From assembly GCA_945884695.1 (NCBI GenBank), contig CAMCYO010000002.1, positions 115,669-179,668 on the forward strand: a stretch of 64,000 bases of DNA, given 5' to 3'. Positions 49,845 to 59,904 of the stretch are shown piece by piece. Source of the stretch: Streptomyces griseus. Its GTDB lineage: Bacteria > Actinomycetota > Actinomycetes > Nanopelagicales > Nanopelagicaceae. The position numbers and the translations under genes are program-made. Position 1 is the stretch's first letter. Every line of letters starts with the position of its first letter. A model generated the notes under the pieces. The model made no database searches, was not told the origin of the DNA, and was given only the letters and a program-made list of their open reading frames with translations.

Positions 49845-50654
49845 ATGATTATAACGAGTAACGCACACGATTTTCGTGCGAGCAATATTGCCTTTGTCCC
49901 GACTATGGGAGCCCTTCACCAAGGACATGCAAGTTTAATTCAACAAGCACGCCAATGGAGCAATCAGGTAGTTGTTAGCATCTTTGTAAATCCATTGCAG
50001 TTTGAAAATAAATCAGATTTAGAGAAATATCCACGCACGCCAGAAAAAGATGCGCAAATTGCAGAGAGAGCTGGAGCAAGCGTTCTTTGGTTGCCAAACC
50101 CTAAAGATATTTATCCAGGGGAAGTTGCCACAGTAGAGCCAGGAGCTATCGGAAATATTTTTGAAGGCCAATCTCGCTCTTCACATTTTCAGGGCGTGTT
50201 GACAGTCGTTAAGAGATTATTTGATCTAGTACAACCTCAGTGGGCAATTTTCGGTGAGAAAGATTTCCAGCAATTATTTTTAATTAAAGAAATGGTTCGC
50301 GAATTCCAGATTCCCATATCCATAATGCCAGGAAAGACAATTCGAGACTCCGATGGGTTGGCAATTTCATCTCGCAATGTTCGGCTTTCAGCCAAAGATC
50401 GCGAATCTGCCTTAGTTATTTCACAGGCTCTTATAAGCGCACATGAGAAAGAAACTCTGTCGTTAATGCAGGAAGCGCTAGAAAAAGTACTTTCTTCTGA
50501 GCCACTCTTTCGCCCTGACTACGCATGCATCATCGATGAAGATACTTTTGAATTGGCAATCGAAGCGACCCCAAATAAGCGTGCTTTAATCGCCGGTTGG
50601 GTAAATGGGCTCCGTTTGATTGACAATATGCCAATGAAGATAAGTGCTCGATGA
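49845..50654 (+). CDS. panC: Pantothenate synthetase
   Basis: FVPTMGALHQGHASLIQQA; FVNPLQFENKSDLEKYPRT; FGEKDFQQ. Confidence 0.95.
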   Translation: MIITSNAHDFRASNIAFVPTMGALHQGHASLIQQARQWSNQVVVSIFVNPLQFENKSDLEKYPRTPEKDAQIAERAGASVLWLPNPKDIYPGEVATVEPGAIGNIFEGQSRSSHFQGVLTVVKRLFDLVQPQWAIFGEKDFQQLFLIKEMVREFQIPISIMPGKTIRDSDGLAISSRNVRLSAKDRESALVISQALISAHEKETLSLMQEALEKVLSSEPLFRPDYACIIDEDTFELAIEATPNKRALIAGWVNGLRLIDNMPMKISAR

Positions 50655-52264
50655 AACTCCTTGCCCCGAAACCGGGATGGACTGCGCGAGCCGATGTCAT
50701 TGTTGTTGGCTCTGGCGTTGCAGGACTTACAACTGCCCTACAAGTACGAACTTTTGGACTCTCTGTTTTGCTTGTAACCAAAGCTCGCGTTGATGCAGGT
50801 TCTACAAAATGGGCACAAGGTGGAATCGCTGCAGCACTTGGGCCAGGAGATTCACCTGGGCAACATGAGAAAGACACTCTTGATGCTGGTGCTGGTCTCT
50901 GTGATCACAAAGCTGTGGAAGTTTTAGTTTCAGAAGGCCCCGAAGCAGTGCGCAAACTTATTGCTAGAGGTGCTGTTTTCGACAAAGAAGCATCTGGGGA
51001 AATTGCACTGACGCGTGAAGGTGGCCACCATCGGAACAGAATTTTGCATGCAGGTGGCGATGCAACGGGCGCTGAAGTTTCGCGCGCACTCTTGGCTGCA
51101 GTTCACGATGACGACGGTATTGAAGTAGTTGAGCACGCACTAGTTTTGGATGCGCTAAAAAATAGTGAGGGCTCAGTTTGTGGAGTCACTCTTCACGTAA
51201 TTGGTGCAGGTACTCGTGATGGCGTTGGTCAAGGGCTAGCGCGCGCCGTTGTTCTTGCAACAGGTGGACTTGGACAAGTCTTTGCTCAATCTACAAACCC
51301 ACCTGTTTCAACAGGTGATGGAGTTGCATTAGCACTTCGTGCCGGTGCCGATGTTGCCGATGTTGAATTTATTCAGTTTCACCCAACAGTTTTGTGGTTA
51401 GGAGATGGTTCACAAGGTCAGCAACCACTCATTAGTGAAGCAGTGCGGGGGGAGGGTGCTTATCTTGTAGACGATGATGGAGTGCGATTTATGGTTGGCC
51501 TACATCCACTTGCAGAACTTGCACCGCGTGATGTTGTTTCGATTGCAAGCATGCACCACATGAACAAAACAGGCGCGCATCATGTCTGGCTCGATGTTCG
51601 CCACATTGAAGGATTTACCGAAAGATTTCCCACTATATATGCATCATGCCTTGCCCACGGGATTGATCCGTTAAAGCAATTAATTCCAGTAGCACCTGCA
51701 TCGCATTACGCATCAGGTGGCGTGCGAGTGGATCTCAACGGGCGTACAACCGTGCCCGGGCTCTACGCATGTGGAGAAACAGCTTGCTCTGGTGTTCATG
51801 GTGCAAATCGTTTGGCATCTAATTCATTGTTAGAAGGACTTGTATTTAGCGCTCGCATTGCGGGAGATATTTCTCAAAATACAGCAAGCTTTTCGGAAGC
51901 TGTCATAGTGCAAGAGCCAACTATTTTGCTAGATCCTGCTTCGCGAAAGGCATTACAAGAAAGCATGAGTCGCGGTGCCGGTGTCTTGCGTTCTAAAAAC
52001 TCACTCATTGAAACTGAAGGTGTATTAGCAAATATTGCTACGCATTCAAGTGTGGCACCATGCGTTGAGGCATGGGAAACAACTAATTTGTATCAACTTG
52101 CCCAAGTTATCGTGAAGTCAGCCCTCACTCGCGAAGAGACTCGAGGATCTCACTGGCGTGAGGATTTCCCTGAACAGAACAAGACCTGGCTCAAGAGAAT
52201 TCTGCAACACTTAGACATAGAAGGAAACTGGAGTACAAAATTTCAGGAGGTGGTTAACAAATGA
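50651..52264 (+). CDS. nadB: L-aspartate oxidase
   Basis: VIVVGSGVAGLTTAL; TKWAQGGIAAAL; EGGHHRNRILHAGGDATG; GVHGANRLASNSLLEGLVF. Confidence 0.95.
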   Translation: MKLLAPKPGWTARADVIVVGSGVAGLTTALQVRTFGLSVLLVTKARVDAGSTKWAQGGIAAALGPGDSPGQHEKDTLDAGAGLCDHKAVEVLVSEGPEAVRKLIARGAVFDKEASGEIALTREGGHHRNRILHAGGDATGAEVSRALLAAVHDDDGIEVVEHALVLDALKNSEGSVCGVTLHVIGAGTRDGVGQGLARAVVLATGGLGQVFAQSTNPPVSTGDGVALALRAGADVADVEFIQFHPTVLWLGDGSQGQQPLISEAVRGEGAYLVDDDGVRFMVGLHPLAELAPRDVVSIASMHHMNKTGAHHVWLDVRHIEGFTERFPTIYASCLAHGIDPLKQLIPVAPASHYASGGVRVDLNGRTTVPGLYACGETACSGVHGANRLASNSLLEGLVFSARIAGDISQNTASFSEAVIVQEPTILLDPASRKALQESMSRGAGVLRSKNSLIETEGVLANIATHSSVAPCVEAWETTNLYQLAQVIVKSALTREETRGSHWREDFPEQNKTWLKRILQHLDIEGNWSTKFQEVVNK

Positions 52265-53151
52265 ACTTTTCTGAGTTAACTCCTAAAACTCGAGCAACTC
52301 TTACTTCCGTTGGGCTAGATCCAGCAATGGTTGTTGAAATTATTCGACGTGCAATAAACGAAGATTTAGACGGAGGTCAAGATGTAACAACTGTGGCAAC
52401 AGTTGATGTAAACCAGAAATCAGTTGCACAATTCTCGGCTCGCAAAGCTGGAGTAATTGCTGGTGTAGTAATTGCTCAAGCAACTTTAGAAACGTTAGGA
52501 ATTAGTGACGTTAGCGTTTTTGTGGAAGATGGAGAGAGTGTTAAAGCGGACACTTTGCTATTGAGCGCTAGAGGCAATACTCGGGAATTATTATTGGCAG
52601 AACGCACAGCGCTAAATTTTCTTGGACATTTGAGCGGAATTGCAACGTTAACTCAACAGTGGGTTAGTGAAGTTGCGGAATACAAGACCGGTATTCGTGA
52701 TACTCGCAAGACAACACCAGGAATGCGCCATTTAGAAAAATTTGCTGTTCGCATGGGCGGTGGTATTAACCATCGACTCTCTCTCAATGAATCAGCTCTA
52801 ATAAAAGATAATCACATTGAATCAGCTGGGGGAGTCAAGCAAGCGCTCGAACGCCTGCGCACTTTTGATTCCAATATTGAAGTTGAAGTTGAAGTCGATA
52901 CCTTAGAACAGTTAAGAGAAGTCTTGACTCTCAAGCCAGAGATTATTTTGCTCGACAATATGAGCGTTGAGGAATGTAAAGAAGCCGTTGCTATCACTAA
53001 AGGCGCGGTCAAACTAGAAGCTTCTGGTGGTCTTTCACTAGAGAACGCAAAGGAATATGCAGCTACTGGAGTTGCTTATTTAGCAGTCGGTGCACTTACA
53101 CACTCAGCACCAGTTTTGGATATCGGACTCGACCTTAAGGCGGAGATCTAA
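52261..53151 (+). CDS. nadC: Nicotinate-nucleotide pyrophosphorylase (carboxylating)
   Basis: DLDGGQDVTTVA; RDTRKTTPGMRHLEKFAVRMGGGINHR; EVEVDTLEQL. Confidence 0.95.
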   Translation: MNFSELTPKTRATLTSVGLDPAMVVEIIRRAINEDLDGGQDVTTVATVDVNQKSVAQFSARKAGVIAGVVIAQATLETLGISDVSVFVEDGESVKADTLLLSARGNTRELLLAERTALNFLGHLSGIATLTQQWVSEVAEYKTGIRDTRKTTPGMRHLEKFAVRMGGGINHRLSLNESALIKDNHIESAGGVKQALERLRTFDSNIEVEVEVDTLEQLREVLTLKPEIILLDNMSVEECKEAVAITKGAVKLEASGGLSLENAKEYAATGVAYLAVGALTHSAPVLDIGLDLKAEI

Positions 53152-53919
53152 ATGTTATTAACTATCGATGTAGGAAATACAAATACAGTACTTGGTGTAT
53201 TTGACGGCGACCAACTCATAAAATCATGGCGCGTGAAAACTGATCCAAGAAACACTGCTGATGAACTCTGGTTACAATTTGGCGCACTTGTTGCCAATTA
53301 TAAGATCAGTGGCTTAGCTGTTTGTTCAACAGTTCCAGCAACTTTACGCGAACTTAGAACGATGATTGCAAATTATCTTTCAGATATTCAGAGCACAATT
53401 GTTGAACCAGGAATTAAAACAGGAGTCCCATTATTAGTTGACAACCCGAAAGAAATTGGAGCAGATCGGATTGTTAATACCTTGGCGGCCCACACTCTTT
53501 ATCCAAATGGTCCTTCAATAGTTGTCGATTTTGGAACGTCAACAAATCTGGACGTTATCTCCCCAAAGGGAGAGTTCTTAGGTGGGGCACTAGCCCCAGG
53601 AATTGAGATTTCTGTAGATGCATTGGCAGCAAGAGCCGCACAGCTTCGTAAAGTGGAGTTAGTTCTTCCGCGATCAGTAATTGGTAAGAACACTGTTGAG
53701 GCGTTGCAATCGGGCACGATCTATGGATTTGCTGGACAAGTAGATGGCTTGGTTGAACGAATCACTTCCGAACTACTCGAGTCCTATAAGGAAAAACCAA
53801 CAGTGATAGCTACCGGAGGACTTGCACCACTCGTTCTTGGTATTTCACGGAGCATTGAACATCACGAGCCAGATCTCACCTTGATTGGTCTGCGTTTAAT
53901 TCACGAGAGAAATGCTTAA
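53152..53919 (+). CDS. coaX: Type III pantothenate kinase
   Basis: LTIDVGNTNTVLGVF; ADRIVNTLAAH; VVDFGTSTNLDVI; GGALAPGIEIS. Confidence 0.95.
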   Translation: MLLTIDVGNTNTVLGVFDGDQLIKSWRVKTDPRNTADELWLQFGALVANYKISGLAVCSTVPATLRELRTMIANYLSDIQSTIVEPGIKTGVPLLVDNPKEIGADRIVNTLAAHTLYPNGPSIVVDFGTSTNLDVISPKGEFLGGALAPGIEISVDALAARAAQLRKVELVLPRSVIGKNTVEALQSGTIYGFAGQVDGLVERITSELLESYKEKPTVIATGGLAPLVLGISRSIEHHEPDLTLIGLRLIHERNA

Positions 53920-53924
53920 CTCGG

Positions 53925-53930
53925 TAGACT
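53925..53930 (+). promoter_or_regulatory. -10 box TAGACT, N9 before lysS ATG
   Basis: TAGACT-tcacgcatt-ATG, no Shine-Dalgarno. Confidence 0.4.
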
Positions 53931-53939
53931 TCACGCATT

Positions 53940-55448
53940 ATGGCCGATACCCCAATTATTGAAAGCGAAGACGATCTTCCGGAGCAGTTGCGGATTCGTC
54001 GCGAGAAGCGTGCCGGGCTTATCGAGCGCGGGATTGAGCCCTATCCCGTAGGTGTGCCACGAACACTTTCACTTGCCGAAATACGTGCAAAATACGCATC
54101 TCTTGAAATTGATGTAGCAACTGGTGACATTGAATCTTTAACAGGGCGCATAATTTTCAAACGTGACACAGGAAAACTTTGTTTTGCAACTCTGCGCGAA
54201 GGTGATGGCACAGAAATTCAAGCAATGTTTTCACTAGATAAAGTTGGCGAAGATTCACTCAACGCCTGGAAGAGCGATATCGACTTAGGAGATATTGTTA
54301 GTGTCACCGGAGAAATTATTACCTCCAAACGTGGAGAACTTTCGATTTTGGCAAACAGTTGGGCTTTGGCCGCTAAATCTTTGCGTCCTCTGCCAAATAA
54401 CCACAAACCGATGTCGGAGGAAACTCGCGTTCGCATGCGTTATGTTGATTTAATCGTTCGACCAGAAGCCCGTACTAATGCGCGCATGCGCCCAGCTGTC
54501 ATGCGCTCCCTTCGTGAAACTTTTCACTCTAAACAATATCTAGAAGTTGAAACACCTATGTTGCAAGTTCAACATGGAGGCGCTGCTGCTCGTCCATTCA
54601 AAACTCATAGCAATGCATATGACATGGAACTGTTCTTACGTATCGCCCCAGAACTTTTCCTCAAGCGTTGCGTTGTTGGCGGAATTGAAAGAGTTTTTGA
54701 AATCAATCGCAATTTCCGCAACGAGGGCGCTGACTCAAGTCACTCACCTGAGTTTGCCATGATTGAAAGTTATCAAGCCTACGCAGATTGGCGTACAAAA
54801 GCCGACCTTGCTCGTGCTCTCGTTCAAGATGCATCGATGGCAATTTTTGGATCTCACATTGCAAAGCATCACGATGGACGCGAATCCAATCTTGGTGGAA
54901 CCTGGAAGGAAATCTCACTTTATGATGCCATCTCTGATGGCGTTGGAGAAAGTGTTACAGCGCTAACGCCTGGCACTGAGTTAGTGAAAATAGCCACAAA
55001 ATTGGGGATGAAACTTGATCCCAACTGGGTCACGGGCAAATTGGCAGAAGAGATTTTCGAACATGTTTCTGCTGGCAGTCTCAATGAACCAACATTTGTT
55101 ATGGGATTCCCTGTCGATAACGCACCACTCGTTCGTGGCCATCGCGAACTACCAGGAGTTGTAGAAAAATGGGATCTCTATGTTGATGGATTTGAATTAG
55201 CAACTGGATATTCAGAGCTCATTGATCCAGTTATCCAACGTGATCGTTTAGTTGAGCAAGCACGACTTGGCGCTAAAGGTGACTTCGAAGCAATGCAAGT
55301 TGATGAAGATTTCTTACGAGCAATGGAATTTGGCATGCCGCCAATGGGCGGACTTGGAATGGGTGTCGACCGATTATTAATGGCACTAACCGGACTTGGT
55401 ATCCGCGAAACAATTCTTTTTCCACTTGTTAAACCAGAAATCGAATAA
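53940..55448 (+). CDS. lysS: Lysyl-tRNA synthetase, class II
   Basis: VETPMLQVQHGGAAARPFKTHSNA; FEINRNFRNEGADSSHSPEFAMIESYQAY; GMGVDRLLMALTG. Confidence 0.97.
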   Translation: MADTPIIESEDDLPEQLRIRREKRAGLIERGIEPYPVGVPRTLSLAEIRAKYASLEIDVATGDIESLTGRIIFKRDTGKLCFATLREGDGTEIQAMFSLDKVGEDSLNAWKSDIDLGDIVSVTGEIITSKRGELSILANSWALAAKSLRPLPNNHKPMSEETRVRMRYVDLIVRPEARTNARMRPAVMRSLRETFHSKQYLEVETPMLQVQHGGAAARPFKTHSNAYDMELFLRIAPELFLKRCVVGGIERVFEINRNFRNEGADSSHSPEFAMIESYQAYADWRTKADLARALVQDASMAIFGSHIAKHHDGRESNLGGTWKEISLYDAISDGVGESVTALTPGTELVKIATKLGMKLDPNWVTGKLAEEIFEHVSAGSLNEPTFVMGFPVDNAPLVRGHRELPGVVEKWDLYVDGFELATGYSELIDPVIQRDRLVEQARLGAKGDFEAMQVDEDFLRAMEFGMPPMGGLGMGVDRLLMALTGLGIRETILFPLVKPEIE

Positions 55449-55945
55449 TGATGATTGAAGTTCGCCCAGCTCGATCAACTGATGTAAAAGGTATTCGCAA
55501 ACTTATCGATACCTACGCACCTCAGCGCCGTTTGCTCACCAAAGAAACTGTCACGCTTTATGAGAGCGTTCAAGAATTTACCGTTGCAGTTGAAAATGGT
55601 GAAATTGTTGGGTGCGGAGCAATCCATGTGCTTTGGGAAGATTTGGCAGAAGTACGCACAGTTGCAGTTGCAGAGAACCTTCGTCGCCAAGGTGTTGGCC
55701 ACAAACTTATGGAAGCAATCATTGAACGCGCCCGCGAAATCGGAGTACATAGAATTTTTTGCTTAACTTTTGAGACGCAATTTTTTGGCAAGCATGGATT
55801 TGAAGAAATTCAAGGAACCCCGGTAGATCCTGAGGTATACGCACAACTTCTACATTCATATGACACTGGAATCGCTGAATTCCTTGAACTCGAAAGCGTA
55901 AAACCCAATACATTGGGCAATACGCGGATGCTCAAGTACCTCTAA
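55448..55945 (+). CDS. GNAT N-acetyltransferase (amino-acid acetyltransferase-like)
   Basis: ALIDTYAPQRRLLTKE-type N-terminus; VAENLRRQGVGHKLMEAI acetyl-CoA motif; FETQFFGKHGFEEI. Confidence 0.85.
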   Translation: MMIEVRPARSTDVKGIRKLIDTYAPQRRLLTKETVTLYESVQEFTVAVENGEIVGCGAIHVLWEDLAEVRTVAVAENLRRQGVGHKLMEAIIERAREIGVHRIFCLTFETQFFGKHGFEEIQGTPVDPEVYAQLLHSYDTGIAEFLELESVKPNTLGNTRMLKYL

Positions 55946-56093
55946 TCCAACCTCTAGATATCGGCCATTTCGGGCATAAATAACCCATATCTGGTGTTCT
56001 ACCTGGTGTTGCAAAAGTGGAACAAGCCCCGCCTCGCACCCTTGCCCCACCTGGCATTAGGCTTATCCAATAGTCCCAAAGAAGGAGTGATTC

Positions 56094-58589
56094 ATGTTTG
56101 AGCGCTTTACAGATCGAGCCAGACGCGTTGTTGTGCTGGCCCAAGAAGAAGCTCGCATGCTCAATCACAATTACATCGGTACAGAGCACATCCTCCTTGG
56201 ATTAATTCATGAAGGCGAAGGCGTTGCAGCTAAGGCCCTGGAATCTATGACTATCTCTTTAGAGGCTGTGCGCTCGCAAGTTGAAGAAATTATTGGTCAA
56301 GGTCAGCAAGCACCAAGTGGCCACATTCCTTTTACTCCACGGGCTAAGAAAGTTCTTGAACTCTCTCTTCGCGAAGCTCTACAACTTGGGCACAATTACA
56401 TTGGCACAGAACATATTTTGCTTGGTCTCATTCGCGAAGGCGAAGGCGTTGCCGCGCAAGTTCTAATTAAGTTAGGTGCAGATCTTGCCCGGGTTCGCCA
56501 GCAAGTTATTCAACTACTTTCTGGTTACCAAGGAAAAGAAGCTGTCACAACTGGCGGGCCAGCAGAAGGAACTCCTTCAACTTCTTTAATTCTTGACCAA
56601 TTCGGTCGTAACCTCACGCAAGCTGCCCGCGAAGGAAAACTTGATCCGGTTATTGGACGCGAAAAAGAGATCGAACGCGTCATGCAAATACTTTCTCGTC
56701 GCACAAAGAACAATCCAGTACTTATTGGCGAACCAGGTGTTGGTAAAACTGCAGTTGTCGAAGGACTTGCCCAAGCAATCGTTAAAGGCGATGTACCAGA
56801 GACTCTTAAAGATAAGCAGTTGTATTCACTCGATCTGGGTGCACTTGTGGCCGGCAGCCGCTACCGTGGTGATTTTGAAGAGCGCTTAAAGAAAGTTCTC
56901 AAAGAGATTCGCACACGTGGTGACATTATTTTGTTTATTGATGAAATCCACACACTTGTTGGCGCAGGAGCTGCAGAAGGTGCCATTGATGCTGCAAGTA
57001 TCTTGAAGCCAATGCTGGCTCGTGGTGAACTCCAGACAATTGGGGCAACTACGCTCGATGAATATCGCAAACATCTTGAAAAGGACGCTGCCCTTGAGCG
57101 ACGCTTCCAACCAATTCAAGTTTCCGAACCATCACTTGCCCACACCATTGAAATCCTTAAAGGACTTCGTGATCGTTACGAAACACACCACCGCGTTTCA
57201 ATCTCAGATGCTGCCCTCGTATCGGCAGCAACCCTTGCAGATCGCTATGTTTCTGATCGATTCTTGCCAGATAAAGCCATTGATTTAATTGATGAAGCGG
57301 GATCTCGTTTGCGAATTCGTCGTATGACCGCGCCCCCTGAGCTTCGTGAATTCGATGACAAGATTGCTAACGTTCGAAAAGAGAAAGAATCTGCCATTGA
57401 TGGTCAAGATTTCGAATTGGCTGCCTCCCTTCGCGATAAAGAAAAGAATCTCATTGCTGAAAAAGCAGATCGGGAAAAGACCTGGAAAGCGGGCGACCTC
57501 GATGTGGTCACTGAAGTTGATGAAGAACTTATCGCCGAGGTGCTTTCCATTGCTACCGGTATTCCAGTCTTTAAGTTAACTGAAGAAGAGACTGCTCGCT
57601 TGCTCCGCATGGAAGACGAACTCCACCGTCGTGTCATCGGACAAGATCAAGCAATCAAGGCACTTTCACAAGCAATTCGACGCACACGTGCAGGGCTTAA
57701 AGATCCAAAGCGCCCTGGTGGCTCATTTATTTTCGCAGGGCCATCTGGCGTTGGAAAAACAGAACTTTCTCGCACACTTGCCGCATTCTTATTTGGTAGC
57801 GCAGATGCACTTATTCAACTTGATATGTCCGAATACTCCGAGCGTCACACTGCATCACGTCTCTTCGGTGCACCTCCAGGATTCGTAGGCTATGACGAAG
57901 GTGGACAGTTGACCGAAAAGGTTCGCCGTAAGCCTTTCTCTGTCGTGCTCTTTGATGAGATTGAAAAAGCGCACCCAGATATTTTCAACTCATTACTTCA
58001 GGTTCTAGAAGATGGTCGCTTAACTGATGCTCAAGGTCGTGTTGTTGACTTCAAGAACACGGTAATCATCATGACAACTAACTTGGGTACTCGCGATATT
58101 TCAAAGGGCGCAGGCCTTGGTTTCGCTAACTCTGATGACGAATTAACCAACTACGAGCGCATGAAGTCAAAAGTAGGAGATGAATTAAAGACTCATTTCC
58201 GTCCAGAGTTCCTCAACCGTATCGATGACATTATTGTCTTCCATCAATTAACTAAGCTTGAAATTATTCAGATCGTTGATTTGATGATTGCCAATCTTGA
58301 CGATCGCCTCAAGGCGAAAGATATGGGAATTGAACTTACATCTGGTGCCAAAGAATTGTTGGCAGCTCGTGGATACGACCCACTCATGGGCGCTCGTCCT
58401 CTTCGTCGCACAATTCAACGCGAAATCGAAGATGCACTTTCAGAGAAGATTCTCTTTGGAGAACTCAAAGCTGGCGAAATCATTGTCGTCGATGTTGAGG
58501 GCGAAGGAACCGAAGCGAAATTTACTTTTGCTGGCGCTCCAAAAGCTCTCATGCCAGATACCCCAGGGGATCTAGCACCGACTCTTTAG
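56094..58589 (+). CDS. clpC: ClpC AAA+ ATPase
   Basis: Clp-N repeats ([21 protein letters not shown]), two Walker A motifs GEPGVGKTA / [12 protein letters not shown]-like middle region. Confidence 0.98.
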   Translation: MFERFTDRARRVVVLAQEEARMLNHNYIGTEHILLGLIHEGEGVAAKALESMTISLEAVRSQVEEIIGQGQQAPSGHIPFTPRAKKVLELSLREALQLGHNYIGTEHILLGLIREGEGVAAQVLIKLGADLARVRQQVIQLLSGYQGKEAVTTGGPAEGTPSTSLILDQFGRNLTQAAREGKLDPVIGREKEIERVMQILSRRTKNNPVLIGEPGVGKTAVVEGLAQAIVKGDVPETLKDKQLYSLDLGALVAGSRYRGDFEERLKKVLKEIRTRGDIILFIDEIHTLVGAGAAEGAIDAASILKPMLARGELQTIGATTLDEYRKHLEKDAALERRFQPIQVSEPSLAHTIEILKGLRDRYETHHRVSISDAALVSAATLADRYVSDRFLPDKAIDLIDEAGSRLRIRRMTAPPELREFDDKIANVRKEKESAIDGQDFELAASLRDKEKNLIAEKADREKTWKAGDLDVVTEVDEELIAEVLSIATGIPVFKLTEEETARLLRMEDELHRRVIGQDQAIKALSQAIRRTRAGLKDPKRPGGSFIFAGPSGVGKTELSRTLAAFLFGSADALIQLDMSEYSERHTASRLFGAPPGFVGYDEGGQLTEKVRRKPFSVVLFDEIEKAHPDIFNSLLQVLEDGRLTDAQGRVVDFKNTVIIMTTNLGTRDISKGAGLGFANSDDELTNYERMKSKVGDELKTHFRPEFLNRIDDIIVFHQLTKLEIIQIVDLMIANLDDRLKAKDMGIELTSGAKELLAARGYDPLMGARPLRRTIQREIEDALSEKILFGELKAGEIIVVDVEGEGTEAKFTFAGAPKALMPDTPGDLAPTL

Positions 58590-58760
58590 GTTTGATTTTC
58601 GATTCTTGGCCTACTTCTTCTAGGCATTTTAAACAACGGCTTAATCTTATTAAGCGTTCCGGCTTATTGGCAGCAGGTCTTTCAAGGCACGGCATTATTG
58701 ATCGCTGTTCTATACGATCAGTGGCGTCAGCGAACCTAATTCAAGAAGGGGTTATCAAAA

Positions 58761-59090
58761 ATGGAGCGTCTGTGTTTTATTATCAATATTTATGAAGGTA
58801 CCGAAAAAGAATACGATCAGCGCCACGACGACATTTGGCCAGATATGGCGCAAGCTTGTGCAGATGCTGGCTTTAGTAACTATTCAATTTTTAGAGTTGG
58901 AACCCAAGTAATTGGTTATGCAGAATGTATCCCTGATATTGCTTCGGTATTTGCGAAAATGAGTACTTTTGAAGTTGAAGGCAGATGGAATGACTCTCTT
59001 TCTAATGTCATTAAAGGCGCAAGTGGTGGTGAAAGCGGAGTTACTTTAGTTCCAGAAGTGTGGCACCTTAAGGCTGTCGCAAAACCTTAA
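58761..59090 (+). CDS. L-rhamnose mutarotase family protein
   Basis: EKEYDQRHDDIWPDMAQACADAGFSNYSIFRVG. Confidence 0.85.
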   Translation: MERLCFIINIYEGTEKEYDQRHDDIWPDMAQACADAGFSNYSIFRVGTQVIGYAECIPDIASVFAKMSTFEVEGRWNDSLSNVIKGASGGESGVTLVPEVWHLKAVAKP

Positions 59091-59884
59091 TTACTTGAAA
59101 CGCCTGGGAAAAAGCCTAAGTGAGCTCCTCCATCAACATCGAGGGCACACCCTGTTAGAAACGCGGCTTCATCTGAAATAAAGAACGAAACAGTTTTTGT
59201 AACATCAGTTTCACTTGCGTTACGACCTAGGGGATTTGTTTGCGCTGTAGCCGCTTTAATTGCCTCAGGCGTTGTGTTTCCAACCTTAATTTTCCAATCT
59301 AGAACTTCTTGGCCCATTCCTGTGGTTGGAACTCCCACGGGACAGACGCAATTGACCGTGACTTGAGAAGATGCCAATTCCATTGCGCATGATTCGATCA
59401 AACCTATAAGTCCAAATTTTGAAGCACAGTACGCTTGAATTTGAGAATAGCCTCGTTTTCCAGCATCTGAAGAAATTGCAACTATTCGCCCTCGACCACT
59501 ATCAACGAGGTATTTTGATGCGGCTTGAATTGCAAAAAACGCGCCTTTTAGATTTACATCAAGGGTTAGATCCCAATCTGCTTCACTCACTTCATTCATT
59601 GGCTTGATATGTATAACACCTGCTGAAATTACAAGGGTATCTAAGCCCTTGAATTCTGAATTTGCACGTTCAACTGCAGCTAACAATTCAGCCTGATTTC
59701 TCACATCGGCAGTAATCGAGAGTGCGTTTGAACCTAGCTCCTTTGTTGCAAGAGCTAGGTTTTGAGCAGATTTATCAACGAGTGCAACTTTTGCACCAGC
59801 TGAAATCATTTCACGAGCGATATCAAGCCCAAAGCCAGAAGCGCCCCCAGTAATAAGAACTTTTCGGTTTGTTGCAATTGTCAT
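59087..59884 (-). CDS. SDR family oxidoreductase
   Basis: ITGGASGFGLDIAREM; YCASKFGLIGLIES; LTGCALDVDGGAHLG. Confidence 0.88.
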   Translation of the reverse strand: MTIATNRKVLITGGASGFGLDIAREMISAGAKVALVDKSAQNLALATKELGSNALSITADVRNQAELLAAVERANSEFKGLDTLVISAGVIHIKPMNEVSEADWDLTLDVNLKGAFFAIQAASKYLVDSGRGRIVAISSDAGKRGYSQIQAYCASKFGLIGLIESCAMELASSQVTVNCVCPVGVPTTGMGQEVLDWKIKVGNTTPEAIKAATAQTNPLGRNASETDVTKTVSFFISDEAAFLTGCALDVDGGAHLGFFPGVSSN

Positions 59885-59904
59885 GTGTAATCCCTTCCGT
59901 ACAA

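Noticed and set aside
55991-56010. Direct repeat CTGGTGTT x2 (12-nt period) upstream of clpC
   Set aside because: Too short, and does not match a ClgR or HspR site that I know; recorded only.
56281-58575. Alternative-frame ORFs inside clpC (and similar ones in ftsH, lysS, nadB)
   Set aside because: Shadow ORFs within strongly recognised conserved genes.
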